Shown here piece by piece: positions 1-9,265 of a stretch of DNA of 59,824 bases. The notes under the pieces are model-generated. The model did not search any database, had not been told where the DNA came from, and saw only the letters and a program-made list of their open reading frames with translations. This stretch comes from Bacteroidales bacterium (GTDB lineage Bacteria > Bacteroidota > Bacteroidia > Bacteroidales > VadinHA17): positions 1 through 59,824 of the forward strand of contig JALONR010000009.1 in assembly GCA_025454815.1 (NCBI GenBank), in the 5' to 3' direction. The position numbers were made by a program, and so were the translations under genes. Each line of letters begins with the position of its first letter. The stretch's first letter is position 1.

Positions 1-5
1 CTTAT

Positions 6-45
6 AAAAAAAATGGCCGCATAAAGGCAAACCTTTATGCGGCCA
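6..45 (-). terminator. Strong hairpin with T-run on the minus strand
   Basis: A perfect 14-bp inverted repeat with a 4-nt loop (arms 14-27 and 32-45). It is preceded on the plus strand by eight A residues, so read on the minus strand it is a stem followed by eight T residues, the form of an intrinsic terminator. No minus-strand gene lies immediately to its right, so it may instead act bidirectionally for a gene ending left of the window. Confidence 0.6.
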
Positions 46-204
46 GATAAACTTGATATTTTTGTCCTATAATCTGTAACGCTTATTTAGGACTAGTCAA
101 TATTATTTATTTATTTCTTTCTGGCGACGAACAATTTATACATGCTGAATGTTATTACTGGACAATTTATTTAAGCAGAATCTAAATAACAAATCTCCTC
201 AAAC

Positions 205-939
205 ATGAAAAAAATTGTTCTTCTTGCAGCAGTTATTGTTCTTTCATCCGGCCTTTTATCGGCACAGGCTGATGATGACAAGTACAAAAGGATTCCCCTT
301 ATCGGGGAAAGTGCACCCTCATTCAATGCCGAAACCACAACCGGCACCCTTACGTTTCCTGGTGATTTCGGAAGCAAGTGGAAAATCCTCTTTGCACATC
401 CGCAGGATTTTACTCCTGTCTGTTCCTCTGAACTTCTTGAGCTTGCAAATTTGCAGAAGGAATTCGACAAATTGGGTGTAAAGATTGCAGTTGTATCAAC
501 AGCCAGCCTTGAAGATCACCTCAAGTGGAAGAAAGCCCTGGAGGAAATAGAGTACAAGGGCAGGATTGCAACCAAAATCAAGTTTCCGCTCATTGACGAT
601 GAGAGCAGGCAGATTTCAAATCTGTACGGGATGATACATCCCTCCATCAGCGGTACCAAAAGCGTTCGCGGGTTATTTATCATTGACCCGGACAACATCA
701 TCCGTGCAGTATCATTTTATCCGCTCAACGTTGGAAGGAGCAGCGAGGAGATTCTCAGGTCTGTTATTGCCCTGCAGACTGCTGACAATAATATCATGAC
801 ACCTTCTGACTGGAAACCGGGTGATGACCTCATTGTAGCCACTCCGCCGGTAACCGACCAGCGGACAGAAAATGTTCCTGACGGATTCTACAAACTTGCA
901 TGGTTCATGTGGTACAAAAAGGCCAATTCCGCAAATTGA
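205..939 (+). CDS. Exported 1-Cys peroxiredoxin (AhpC/TSA, Prx6-like)
   Basis: Thiol peroxidase of 244 aa that reduces hydrogen peroxide or organic peroxides. The core has the peroxiredoxin signature FAHPQDFTPVCSSE (roughly residues 63-76), whose cysteine is the peroxidatic residue. I find no other cysteine in the protein, so it fits the 1-Cys Prx6-like subfamily with its long C-terminal extension. Residues 1-20 form a signal peptide ending SAQA, which is unusual because most Prx6-type enzymes are cytosolic; it would act in the periplasm. The start is the ATG that gives the signal peptide. It stands alone and is closed by a terminator just downstream. The reductant cannot be told from the sequence. 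The family call is secure; the periplasmic location is inferred. Confidence 0.93.
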   Translation: MKKIVLLAAVIVLSSGLLSAQADDDKYKRIPLIGESAPSFNAETTTGTLTFPGDFGSKWKILFAHPQDFTPVCSSELLELANLQKEFDKLGVKIAVVSTASLEDHLKWKKALEEIEYKGRIATKIKFPLIDDESRQISNLYGMIHPSISGTKSVRGLFIIDPDNIIRAVSFYPLNVGRSSEEILRSVIALQTADNNIMTPSDWKPGDDLIVATPPVTDQRTENVPDGFYKLAWFMWYKKANSAN

Positions 940-962
940 ACCTCAAACTAATGAACTGAAAG

Positions 963-988
963 AACCGGCCCGGGAAGCCGGTTTTTTT
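963..988 (+). terminator. Intrinsic terminator of the peroxiredoxin gene
   Basis: A 7-bp GC-rich stem (AACCGGC/GCCGGTT) with a 7-nt loop runs directly into a run of seven T residues. It begins about 24 nt after the peroxiredoxin stop and lies between two convergent genes. Confidence 0.85.
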
Positions 989-991
989 GTT

Positions 992-3676
992 TTAGCGCCT
1001 GATGTACAGATACCCGCTGACCGAGAGTCCGTTCTCGGCCTTTATGACATAAAAATATGTGTCGTCAGGCAGCGGATCGCCGTTGTAATTAGTTCCGTGC
1101 CAGAGGTTGTCATAACTGTCGGTTTCAAAAACAAGTGCTCCCCTCCGGTCAAACACCGTCAGTTCAACCTTTCCGAGCGCCTCAATATTCTCCAGGAAGA
1201 AATAGTCATTCAGTCCGTTCATGTCAGGGGTAATGAGTGAAGGGAGGAGAATGTTTTTTACCGTTATCAGCAATTCGTCATTTGTATCCGGGCAGGCTCC
1301 GTTTGAGACGGTCCATTTGAGTTTGTTCTCTCCCTGTGAGAGGTTGTTTACCGTTGTTTTTGCATCGTTGGGTGAGGCAATGATTCCAGTACCTGATTCC
1401 ACTGACCATGTTCCAGTGGAGTATTCATCAGGTTCCGCGGCATCCAGGGATGCTTCAAACACATAGGTCAGCTCCTGGTCAGGTCCTGCATCGGCGACTG
1501 GTTGTGAGAGGGCTGTAACCGTTACCGGGCTGACCGCGGAACAGCCACCCGGGATAGTTCCCCTTATGAAATATGTTCCCTCCGGTGCAGCTGAGGGCGT
1601 ATTCAACGGGATCGTTGCCTGAATGTCCCTCCAGTATGTGAGTATCAGGTTTGGTGTCGATCCTGCCGTAACTGCAGGCCGTGTAAGGTCAGCGGTACCA
1701 GGGGAGCAGACCGGATCAGGATTGTGAATTACCAGGGTGGGAACAGGGCCAGGCTGCGGATTGATCACCACATCAGCTGAGACTGAGGATGTGCAGCCGT
1801 CGCTGTTCGTAACGGTAAAGTTATATATTCCGGGACTCAGTCCGCTTATGGTAATGGAAGTGCCTGTCGAACTTACCGTTACGCTTCCGGGGAAACGGGT
1901 CAGGGTCCACAACCCGGCAGCCGGCAGACCGTTCAGTACCACACTCCCGGTAGGAATATCGCAGGTTGGATGGGTGACAGCTCCGGGTACCGGCGGGGTC
2001 GGGGTGACTGGCTGGGGATTAATGGTTACACCCTGAGTGGGAAGAGAGGTGCACCCGTCGGTGTTGGTTACCGTAAAGGTATATGTCCCGGGCTGCAGAC
2101 CTGTCACGGTAGTACTTGTTCCGATACCGGAATAGATCACTCCGCCAGGCTGCATTGTGAGGGTCCATGATCCGGAGGATGGCAGGCCGGAAACAAAGAT
2201 GCTGCCTGTTGATATGTTGCAGGAGGGCTGGGTTACCGTCCCGATGACAGGTACCCCGGCAATATCCGGGCCCTCTATTATTATTACTTCTGACGATGGT
2301 TCTGAGGTGCACCCCTGTGAATTGGTAACCGTGAAGGTGAAAGTTCCGGGCGGCAGTTCGGAGATTAGCGTAATGCTTCCCGAGCCTGCAGTTTCAACAC
2401 CTCCGGGATCGCGTGTAATGGTCCACTGGCCTGCAGGAAGGCCTGACAGCTGCACTGTGCCTCCGGGGGAGGAGCAGGATGGCTGAGTGACCAAACCGGG
2501 TATAGGGGGTGAGGGAATTTCCGGCGGATCGTTTATCACAGCATCAATTGAGGGTGGTGAGGTGCAACCTGCGGAATTGGTCACAGTGAAATGATATGCG
2601 CCCGGGTTGAGGTTCTGGATCAGGAGAGTTGTGCCGTTCCCGTTATAGGTCTGGGTTCCGGGATAGATCCTTACTGTCCAGTTACCGTCTGCCGGTAATC
2701 CCCCCAGTAAAACACTCCCGGTAGCTGTGGTGCATGAAGGGTGGGTGATCTCGGTTATCACGGGTGCTGAAGGTACATTCGGTGCGGGCTCAATGATAAT
2801 CTGTTCCGATGGTTGGGAGACACATCCCCCCTGGTTTGTTACCGTGAAGTTCCATGTACCGGTTTCAAGGCCTGGCACAGTGTATGATGAACCACTGCCT
2901 GTAATGATATCCCCGTCAGGAAGCCGTGTCAGGGTCCATGTGCCGGTTGCCGGCAGTCCTTCAAGGTCTGCACTGCCAAAAGGGTTATCACAGGTTGGCT
3001 GTTTTATCCCGGCTACTTTGGGAGGATCAGGATTGAGGCATGCAATTTTTACAATGTAATCTTCCACCTCCCCAAATGAGGCAGTGCCGGTGCTTGTAAA
3101 TACCGGGGTGCTGGTTGATCTGGGGCCAAGCCTGAAACGGGCAAAGGTAGGTGCGGTTGCAATTGCGATGTCGGGAACATGGATATCAAGGTTATAAGTC
3201 CCCGAGGAAGTGCGTCTTATATTATTGGCAATCCTCTCGCTACCCTCCTCGAACCTGCCGTCACCGTTCCAGTCGATCCAGGCATTAAGAAAGACAGCAG
3301 ACAGTGGAGGTGTTACTACCTGATAACGGATAGTCGCGCTGCTGCCCTGTCTCAGTTCCGGGATTGTCACCCCGTCTTCATCATCTATCCCGTTAAGGTC
3401 ATCGCCGCTGGCTTCATCGGAATACTGCTGTGAAGCCTCCCCGTCTGGCTGTGAGCCGAGATACCTCCGGCCGTCCATGACATGGTCTGCTGACCCGTAG
3501 CTTTCCGGAGCGTCACCGAAGTCGTTGGTATATGCCTGCATGATTGGTACGGCAAGTTCATGGAATTTGGACGGGGAGGAGGAACCGGTCTCACCGGTAT
3601 AACCTGGTGAAGGAGTCAGAGCAGAAAGAAAAGGCAATACCAGGAGTAATATTATCAACCGAGTTCTTTTTGCCAT
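992..3676 (-). CDS. Large secreted adhesin-like protein: GEVEDY domain, five Ig-like repeats, T9SS type-B C-terminal domain
   Basis: An 894-aa surface protein. The chosen start begins [13 protein letters not shown], which gives a clear signal peptide; an in-frame ATG 59 codons upstream would bury it. Residues 51-207 form a domain starting [10 protein letters not shown], rich in Asp ([16 protein letters not shown]) and ending GEVEDY, a form known from Ca-binding surface proteins. Residues 214-642 hold five repeats of about 85 aa with the pattern SC..GS..L.GLPA.G.WT and FTVTN..GCTS. Two further Ig-like segments follow. The last ~85 residues ([36 protein letters not shown]) match the gliding-motility-associated C-terminal domain used for T9SS export. 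It is likely displayed or released at the cell surface and may bind glycans or cells. The ligand is unknown. It stands alone. Confidence 0.88.
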   Translation of the reverse strand: MAKRTRLIILLLVLPFLSALTPSPGYTGETGSSSPSKFHELAVPIMQAYTNDFGDAPESYGSADHVMDGRRYLGSQPDGEASQQYSDEASGDDLNGIDDEDGVTIPELRQGSSATIRYQVVTPPLSAVFLNAWIDWNGDGRFEEGSERIANNIRRTSSGTYNLDIHVPDIAIATAPTFARFRLGPRSTSTPVFTSTGTASFGEVEDYIVKIACLNPDPPKVAGIKQPTCDNPFGSADLEGLPATGTWTLTRLPDGDIITGSGSSYTVPGLETGTWNFTVTNQGGCVSQPSEQIIIEPAPNVPSAPVITEITHPSCTTATGSVLLGGLPADGNWTVRIYPGTQTYNGNGTTLLIQNLNPGAYHFTVTNSAGCTSPPSIDAVINDPPEIPSPPIPGLVTQPSCSSPGGTVQLSGLPAGQWTITRDPGGVETAGSGSITLISELPPGTFTFTVTNSQGCTSEPSSEVIIIEGPDIAGVPVIGTVTQPSCNISTGSIFVSGLPSSGSWTLTMQPGGVIYSGIGTSTTVTGLQPGTYTFTVTNTDGCTSLPTQGVTINPQPVTPTPPVPGAVTHPTCDIPTGSVVLNGLPAAGLWTLTRFPGSVTVSSTGTSITISGLSPGIYNFTVTNSDGCTSSVSADVVINPQPGPVPTLVIHNPDPVCSPGTADLTRPAVTAGSTPNLILTYWRDIQATIPLNTPSAAPEGTYFIRGTIPGGCSAVSPVTVTALSQPVADAGPDQELTYVFEASLDAAEPDEYSTGTWSVESGTGIIASPNDAKTTVNNLSQGENKLKWTVSNGACPDTNDELLITVKNILLPSLITPDMNGLNDYFFLENIEALGKVELTVFDRRGALVFETDSYDNLWHGTNYNGDPLPDDTYFYVIKAENGLSVSGYLYIRR
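1751..3037 (-). repeat. Five ~255-bp tandem repeats inside the adhesin
   Basis: Encodes residues 214-642 of the secreted adhesin as five tandem units of about 83-87 codons. Each has a paired cysteine near the N-terminus (THPSC, TQPSC) and another in GCTS. Units differ at many positions, so this is an old protein-level repeat and not a recent DNA duplication. Unit number could still vary between strains by recombination. Confidence 0.8.
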
Positions 3677-3935
3677 TTCTGATGTTTTGTAAGGCCCTTC
3701 ATGGTTCAGGATTGCCTGAATGTTACAAGTTAGGGAGGATAATATGCATATGCAAAGATAATTTGATCGGCTGATATTGTCATTTGCAGGTAACTGCTGC
3801 CTGCGGCTGCCATTTTTCGGCCCTGTATGTATTCCGGACGTGTTGCAGAACATAGAACCCGATTTGACGAATGACTGTAATCAGTTGATAAATAAACCAG
3901 TTAAAGACACAAAAGTTCTTTATGGCAAAAAAAAC

Positions 3936-3992
3936 TTGACATTAACGATTGACTGTCATAATTTTACGCTTCTATTTGTCAGTCAGTCAATC
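3936..3992 (+). promoter_or_regulatory. Sigma70-like promoter overlapped by an inverted repeat
   Basis: TTGACA (3936-3941) is followed after exactly 17 nt by TAATTT (3959-3964), the classical sigma70 arrangement and not the Bacteroidota TTTG/TAnnTTTG form. A 9-bp inverted repeat, GATTGACTG (3948-3956) and CAGTCAATC (3984-3992), brackets the -10 region and predicted start. It could be an operator or a leader hairpin. The rest of the 362-nt gap upstream of the 61-aa gene shows nothing else I can support. Confidence 0.45.
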
Positions 3993-4038
3993 TGAATTTC
4001 TTATAACATCAATAAAAACGAACTGGAGGGAATTTAAA

Positions 4039-4224
4039 ATGAAAGAAAGAGTACAGGAGTGTTCTCCGTCATCAGGTGCTGTCTACGGACTGGGTTTAAT
4101 CGGGGCGGCCATCTATTTTATCTCAGCAGCAACCGGTTTCTGGATGGGGGTTCTGGGATTTCTTAAGGCGATTGTCTGGCCGGTTTTTCTTGTCCTTGAG
4201 GCTTTCAGGAGTCTGGGGGTTTAA
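4039..4224 (+). CDS. Small conserved two-helix membrane protein
   Basis: A 61-aa protein. The start is fixed by a strong Shine-Dalgarno sequence (GGAGGG, 8 nt before the ATG), uncommon among its neighbours. Two hydrophobic segments (about residues 15-33 and 36-53) are joined by a short turn containing FWMGVLGFLKAIVWP. From memory, small proteins with a closely similar YGLG.IGA..YFI...TSFW..V.G.LKA.VWP pattern are widespread in bacteria as hypothetical inner-membrane proteins, with no established role. The promoter and ribosome site look more like those of other phyla, which hints at transfer but is weak evidence. Confidence 0.75.
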   Translation: MKERVQECSPSSGAVYGLGLIGAAIYFISAATGFWMGVLGFLKAIVWPVFLVLEAFRSLGV

Positions 4225-4233
4225 ACCCTCCCG

Positions 4234-4258
4234 CCGGGGTACGGATCTTTCTCCCCGG
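4234..4258. other. Weak hairpin between convergent genes
   Basis: A 6-bp CCGGGG/CCCCGG stem lies between the 61-aa gene and the convergent zinc-ribbon gene. It lacks a clear T-run on either strand, so termination is only possible. Confidence 0.3.
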
Positions 4259-4288
4259 TGTGTCGGCTGACAGGGTCATCCGGGTTCT

Positions 4289-4942
4289 TTACAACCGCAA
4301 TTCTTCCTGGGCAGGCTCTTTCTGGGTTTCGCCGCAGAAACGGCATATCTTTGCGCTCAGCTGTATCTTTTCCCCGCAGTGCGGACACTCCTTGTGATCA
4401 CCCTGTCCTGACATAAGTTTCTCCTTTTCGTCTGCTATGATGCCCTGGAAGAGATTAAGCTCTGAGTCTGTAATGAATTTTACCGGCTGAGCCATGGTGC
4501 CACCGGCATATTCAATCACAAGATATCTTCTTTTGAGTTTTATCATCAGCCATATGCCTCCGGCTATTGCCACGGCTGCTATGGCGAGCATTATCCATGT
4601 TGACCGGGGCACATCTGATAAAAGGCCGAGTGTTGCTGCCAGTAATCCGAAAACAATAAGGGATGATCCGGCAAGGGGTCTTGACACCTCCTTGCATGCC
4701 GTACCGGTGATATCAAGCAGGCTGACAATCTTTTTTCCCCTGGTGGCCCTTAATCCTCCGCCCCGGAGACCTGACCGCGATTCATACAACCTGCCTACCT
4801 GGTATACTCTTTTATCCGAAACAATGACAGCTGAATCTGACAGATCGTCGTCAACCAGGAGCGATGAAAAATAATCCTGACCCAATATCGCGGTGAATTT
4901 CTCGTGCTGCGAGGCAAAGAGGTTTTTGTAATTGTATTTCAT
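4289..4942 (-). CDS. Membrane protein with C-terminal zinc ribbon
   Basis: A 217-aa protein I cannot assign to a named family. Residues 1-85 look like a soluble PH-like lobe (VSDKRVYQVGR, KIVSLLDITG). Two transmembrane helices follow at about 90-108 and 115-134, then a second soluble part. The C-terminus carries a double-CxxC zinc ribbon, CPHCG...CRFCG (about residues 185-203). This architecture is seen in small bacterial membrane proteins of unknown role. It is a single gene, convergent with the 61-aa membrane protein. Confidence 0.75.
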   Translation of the reverse strand: MKYNYKNLFASQHEKFTAILGQDYFSSLLVDDDLSDSAVIVSDKRVYQVGRLYESRSGLRGGGLRATRGKKIVSLLDITGTACKEVSRPLAGSSLIVFGLLAATLGLLSDVPRSTWIMLAIAAVAIAGGIWLMIKLKRRYLVIEYAGGTMAQPVKFITDSELNLFQGIIADEKEKLMSGQGDHKECPHCGEKIQLSAKICRFCGETQKEPAQEELRL

Positions 4943-5152
4943 CGATACTGTCAGTTAAGCAAAGGGATTGCGATAGCCTGCATTTCTCCCGGAGCCTGCC
5001 CAAATTTCGCGAATTAACCTCATAAAATGTACGATGCAGGCATCAAATACCTGATAATTTTGACCAACAATGGGGTTGAGAGGACAAATGGACAGAGTTC
5101 ATAGATAATACCGCCGGGGGGAGGCAAGTGCCGCTATGTCAGCCCTATGCCG

Positions 5153-5872
5153 TTATTCAAAGTGTAGCGACAGGACCCACATGCGCGATTTCAGTTTCTC
5201 AATGGAGTTGCAGTACTCAGGGTACTCCGGGTGAGGGTCATGTGCCAGTACATCCTTCAGCCCGTCAGACATCTTCAGCTCCACAGAGAGCCTGATGCCG
5301 CTCATGTAGAATCCCACTCCGGCACCAGCTTCGTAATATAAATCAGGCCTGTTGAGCCGCAGGTAGACCGGACGTTCAAGACGGTACTTCTCCTGTGCAT
5401 AGAAGTCATACCTGTAGTTTATTCCACCCACCACATAAGGCTTGATATTCTGCATTCTCCATCCATACCTGACCTGAAGCGGTACCTCGATGAAACTGGA
5501 CTCGATTTTCTGAGGGCTGAAGACTGTATCAACTGTGCTGGTGGATTGGTAATTGATATTCCTTTGTCCGAATGATATTCCCGGAAGGAGCCTGATATCG
5601 AAGAACTGGTTCAGCCTGAAGTTCAGAATAAGATGAATGTTTATGCCGGGGTAGACCGTTCCCCTTTCAGGGTATATAGAGTCAGTAACTGTGAACTCAT
5701 CTGACTGATCGATCCTGAAGGTCATCGCATTGAATCCCAAAGTATAACCCGCATTAAAGAATTTTTCATCTTCCCATGGCCCGTCAAACGGAACCTGTTG
5801 CTGCGCCGAGAGGCCTGTCCCGGCAAGGAGCATCACCACCGCAAGGGATAAACTTTTTTTCCTGAGATTCAT
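5153..5872 (-). CDS. porT: PorT-like outer-membrane beta-barrel protein (T9SS-associated)
   Basis: A 239-aa protein with a signal peptide (residues 1-23, ending LSAQ) and an eight-stranded-barrel pattern of alternating hydrophobic residues ending in WVLSLHFE. The segments GYTLGFNAMTFRI, LLPGISFGQRNINY and SSFIEVPLQVRYGWR match what I recall of PorT from type IX secretion species. PorT is needed for T9SS function in Porphyromonas, though its exact job is not settled. T9SS cargo is encoded elsewhere in this window, which fits. If not PorT itself, it is another member of the porin-like outer-membrane beta-barrel superfamily. Confidence 0.75.
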   Translation of the reverse strand: MNLRKKSLSLAVVMLLAGTGLSAQQQVPFDGPWEDEKFFNAGYTLGFNAMTFRIDQSDEFTVTDSIYPERGTVYPGINIHLILNFRLNQFFDIRLLPGISFGQRNINYQSTSTVDTVFSPQKIESSFIEVPLQVRYGWRMQNIKPYVVGGINYRYDFYAQEKYRLERPVYLRLNRPDLYYEAGAGVGFYMSGIRLSVELKMSDGLKDVLAHDPHPEYPEYCNSIEKLKSRMWVLSLHFE

Positions 5873-5991
5873 TTCCGAAGGTTGCTGCAGGTACAGAGAG
5901 CGAATATAATAATTCCGGACGACTCTTTAATGCGATTGAGGCTGATATGCCAGTCCGGTAACAGCAGGAATGGATACCTCCGGTCAGCCTG

Positions 5992-6195
5992 TCAGAACGG
6001 GGTGCAATCCCATCCGTATGACTCCAGTTTGCTCTTGGTCATTGCGTTGCAAACCTGTTGCCACTCACTTGTGTTATGGGGGTTTTCGCAATACCAGCAG
6101 ATCGGAACAGTATCACACGATGCAAAGCTCAGCATATACAGCAGAAGCAGCATTGCGGCCAGGCGAAGCCAGACTCTTCTTTTCCGTGATACCAT
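5992..6195 (-). CDS. Small cysteine-rich lipoprotein, hypothetical
   Basis: A 67-aa product with a positively charged N-terminus (MVSRKRR), a hydrophobic stretch and a lipobox-like LSFASC, so probably a lipid-anchored envelope protein of about 40 residues. The mature part holds four more cysteines, including CWYC, which could form disulfides or bind a metal. No family is recognised. No Shine-Dalgarno is seen, as usual here. The signal peptide and lipobox make it more credible than a chance frame. Confidence 0.55.
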   Translation of the reverse strand: MVSRKRRVWLRLAAMLLLLYMLSFASCDTVPICWYCENPHNTSEWQQVCNAMTKSKLESYGWDCTPF

Positions 6196-6312
6196 AATGT
6201 GTGACTGTTCAATAACGGTGCAAATTTATATCAAGCGGAATCAGAAATCAAAATCATTTTGACAGGCAGTACCCGGTACGGGCCAGACACATGGTTTCCG
6301 GCGGTCACAATA

Positions 6313-6564
6313 TCAGGCGGTCACGATTTCCGCCTTTCTCTGTCTCCGGGGGATGTATACCAGCCTTGTTCTGAAGGATATCCCTCCATGTTCCGATGTA
6401 AAGGTGTATACTCCGGGAGCAATTCCCGCTTCAGGAAGGTCAACCACAGTGGCCCCGTCATTCTCCTTAACCAGTACTGTCACTCCTGATTCTTACCCCC
6501 GCGTTCACCCTGAAACCAATCGTGTTATCAGGATTAATATCGAAATGAATAGCCTGATGCGCAT
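6313..6564 (-). pseudogene. Secreted mini-protein interrupted by two in-frame stop codons
   Basis: One reading frame of 84 codons begins with an ATG and a plausible signal peptide (MRIRLFISILILITRLVSG). It meets TGA at codon 20 (6505-6507) and TAA at codon 24 (6493-6495), then stays open for 59 codons to a final TGA. The downstream part contains TVLVKENDGATVV and GIAPGVYTFTSEHGG...RLVYI, which resembles the last strands of a Por-type T9SS tail (the GVY..., R..VY pattern). It looks like a small secreted protein, or what is left of a larger T9SS cargo after internal loss. The stops sit just after the signal peptide. Sequencing error at two places is less likely than decay. Confidence 0.5.
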
Positions 6565-6677
6565 CTGTTTATAACAATCCTGAATACCAGGCAAATCCGT
6601 CATGACTGTCTGATCTCCGGATAATCCACATGTGGCAAAATATTGTTTCCAGCCCGGGAATGCACTGCTGACCCTTC

Positions 6678-6899
6678 TCAGAACTGAACGTATTCCACCC
6701 TCGTTATCTTCCTTGCTGCCTTGAGCGTATCATGCAGCAGGTCACTCAGGTGGTGCAGTTCAAACTCCCTTCCGCCTCTCTCCTTGGCATAGAACTTGCT
6801 TATTTTGCCGGGCGATGACCTTATCACAACGTCCTTCGAGGTGTTCATCAGGTACATCCTTCCATGCGGCAGACTCATTATGTGAAAATTGTAGTCCAT
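6678..6899 (-). CDS. Small hypothetical protein
   Basis: A 73-aa, mostly polar, basic product with no signal peptide or membrane helix. The C-terminal half (about residues 48-67, ELHHLSDLLHDTLKAARKIT) is likely helical. I do not recognise a family, and there is no clear ribosome site. Amino-acid composition is protein-like and no competing frame is better, so I list it with caution. Confidence 0.4.
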   Translation of the reverse strand: MDYNFHIMSLPHGRMYLMNTSKDVVIRSSPGKISKFYAKERGGREFELHHLSDLLHDTLKAARKITRVEYVQF

Positions 6900-7107
6900 A
6901 TAGCTTGAGATACCTGTTGTCAGTCAAATAGCCTTGCCTTTTTTGCGGATAATGGCTCCTGCCTTCAGGTAGATAACCCTCATCCGTAAATAGTTAACGT
7001 TCATAAATTAAAAAGATTGCTTGCTGTGGCAGAATCCGGATACGAATTGTGAGGGCAGAGAGTTATTATAGGAAGGAATGAGAGTCAGATTACCAGAGAG
7101 AACCAGC

Positions 7108-8454
7108 ATGATTATGAACAGGCAGCGAACCGGAAAGCTTTTTGTGACTATGGCAATGGCACTTGTTGTGCTCATGTCCCTGACCGTTTCAGGCCAGGAG
7201 GGGAATGAACCGGGAGTTGTCTCCCTGAGCGCGGATGACACCCTGCAGTGCACGGAAAGGCTCTCTCTTTACCGTGCAGCAAGAGACGGCGGTGACATCG
7301 GCTCCTCCCTTGATCTCTGGCGCAGGTTGCTGGCTGACTGCCCTTCGGTGTCTGAGGATATTTATATCAACGGGGAATTGTTTTACCGGGAGCAATTTGA
7401 CATGACCGGAAGGGAGGAGTACATTGATTCGATGCTGATGATTATCACACAACGCACTTTTTATTTCAACAACAGGTCATCGAATGATCTTCACAAGGCT
7501 GACATTCTCTTTGAGCTTGCAGGCGATAATCCTGAATACCTGGGCCTGTGTTATAATCTCCTTACGGAGGTTTCAGAGAGTTCTCCGGATCAGATGGAAT
7601 GTGCTCATCTTGTGCGCCTTGCCATTGCCGCCGCCAGTCTCTATACGATGGATTTTATTGAATCCGGTGAGATGGGAAATGCATTTGTAACCGCCATCGG
7701 AACCCTGGACTGGCGAATGGAGAATAATGTCGCAGGTTGCAGCAATGCTGAGGATCTGGCGAACCTCGAGACCTTCTACCGGACCAGCGGTGCTATGACA
7801 TGTGAGGGCCTGGAGACGCTTTATTCCGGGAAGATTGACCGCAATTTCCGTGATACCGCCTTTGTGTCGAAGGTCCATGCGATGCTCAATGAGGCGGGCT
7901 GTGAGAATTCTGAGCTTTATTATAACGTTGCGGTAAAGATTTTTGCAAATGACCGGTCAGCGGAAAATGCTGTCAGGCTCGCCGAGCTGAATGCGGCCCG
8001 CAACAACATGGACAGGGCGATATCATATTTCACCGAAGCATATAACCGCGATACAAACAGGATAGTAAGGTCAGGTGTGCTGACGCGTGTTGCACTGATG
8101 GAACTGGAGCGGGGCAAGAGGCAGGAAGCGCGCGACCGCGCCGAGCATGCCTTTCAGCTGAACAACAGGAACGCCGGGGCACTGATGATACTGGCCGACT
8201 GTTATGCAGGAGCAGAGCTCGGCAACAAGTTTGACAATCTCGCAGCCTACTGGGTGGCGGTAGATTATCTTCAGGCGGCAATGCGTATTGACCCCTCGTT
8301 TAAGGCAGAAGCTGAAGGGAAGATCAGGGCATACATGAAACTATTCCCGACACGGGAAGATTGCTTTTACCGCAAGATCCTTGATGAAGGTGTTGTCTAC
8401 AACGTCGGCGGCTGGGTCAACGAGGTAACCAGGGTCAGGTTCAGAAAGGAGTAA
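7108..8454 (+). CDS. Exported TPR-repeat protein
   Basis: A 448-aa protein. The start gives a signal peptide (VTMAMALVVLMSLTVSGQ); an ATG two codons further on is equally possible, and an in-frame ATG 30 nt upstream has its purine-rich stretch too close. The body is helical. The C-terminal half has TPR-type pairs (NAARNNMDRAISYFTEAY, then LMELERGKRQEARDRAEHAF, then ADCYAGAELG). The N-terminal half resembles similar exported Bacteroidota proteins of unknown function. It probably scaffolds protein contacts in the periplasm. It stands alone and is convergent with the next gene. Confidence 0.8.
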   Translation: MIMNRQRTGKLFVTMAMALVVLMSLTVSGQEGNEPGVVSLSADDTLQCTERLSLYRAARDGGDIGSSLDLWRRLLADCPSVSEDIYINGELFYREQFDMTGREEYIDSMLMIITQRTFYFNNRSSNDLHKADILFELAGDNPEYLGLCYNLLTEVSESSPDQMECAHLVRLAIAAASLYTMDFIESGEMGNAFVTAIGTLDWRMENNVAGCSNAEDLANLETFYRTSGAMTCEGLETLYSGKIDRNFRDTAFVSKVHAMLNEAGCENSELYYNVAVKIFANDRSAENAVRLAELNAARNNMDRAISYFTEAYNRDTNRIVRSGVLTRVALMELERGKRQEARDRAEHAFQLNNRNAGALMILADCYAGAELGNKFDNLAAYWVAVDYLQAAMRIDPSFKAEAEGKIRAYMKLFPTREDCFYRKILDEGVVYNVGGWVNEVTRVRFRKE

Positions 8455-8482
8455 TACGGTAAAACAATAAGACTATCCGGTA

Positions 8483-8998
8483 TTATTCAATTATGGAAAT
8501 GTTGACAATCATTCCGGTTTCCGTATCCGTTGCTTCATAGACTATTCCGTAAACCTTTGCAATCTGCGATATATAGGCTTTGTAGAACCTGGATATTTCA
8601 CCGGTAGTGATTCCATAGATCTTCAGCGCCAACTCAAAGGGTTTGTAAAAATCAGTAATCAGAATCTTTACATTGTTATCTGACTGCCCGGTTATTTCAA
8701 CCTTTCCTGAAGGTGTCATTACCACTAGTGACCTCAGGATACTGTTGACAAAGTCTTCAAATCCAACTTCCTTGCCCCAGGTCATTTTTGCCATTTCGCC
8801 TACGGTTGCACCAGCCTCTTCAACGGTGATCCCCATCGATTTTGCATAATAGACCATCAAAACATAGGCAGCATTCCACTGCCATACTGCAGTGTTGTAT
8901 TTCTCCTGATCTGTCAGGGAAGGGATTGAAAATTTCTCCTGTGCAATCGTTGACACAGAGAACAGGCAAATGCAGAGAATCACAATTGATTTTTTCAT
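8483..8998 (-). CDS. Secreted hypothetical protein
   Basis: A 171-aa protein with a signal peptide (ICLFSVSTIAQ). The mature part mixes helices (AVWQWNAAYVLMVYYAKSMG, VEEAGATVGEMAKMTWG) with a small beta segment (GKVEITGQSDNNVKILI). I do not recognise a family. The shape of the sequence suggests a small helical periplasmic protein. No operon partner is apparent. The 267 nt beyond its start hold no gene I can support. Confidence 0.7.
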   Translation of the reverse strand: MKKSIVILCICLFSVSTIAQEKFSIPSLTDQEKYNTAVWQWNAAYVLMVYYAKSMGITVEEAGATVGEMAKMTWGKEVGFEDFVNSILRSLVVMTPSGKVEITGQSDNNVKILITDFYKPFELALKIYGITTGEISRFYKAYISQIAKVYGIVYEATDTETGMIVNISIIE

Positions 8999-9265
8999 GA
9001 TCTGAAGAATTAGGATAGAACCTCTGATTAAGATCTCAGATCAAAGTTAAACCGGCAAAATGCTGAAGTCAAATAAATTAAGAGGCAAGCCTCCGGAACC
9101 TGCTTATTGCCAGTTCTGGCTCAATAGCATGATCTTCATCAGGCATAATTCATCACCCGCCTTGATGCCTTTTAAGAGCTCAACACTTCTCCAGTCTTGA
9201 AGAGTCTGCCATCACCTCCCGGACAACCTGCAGTTTCTACTCCATTGCATATCCGCACTGGCAAT

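Noticed and set aside
1751..3037. Long plus-strand open frames opposite the adhesin repeats.
   Set aside because: They mirror the repeat composition of the adhesin and have no start signals or protein-like features.
9000..9265. A minus-strand frame reading LLKGIKAGDELCLMKIMLL in the gap beside the secreted 171-aa gene.
   Set aside because: Only about 34 open codons, no start and no recognisable family, so it cannot be told from chance.
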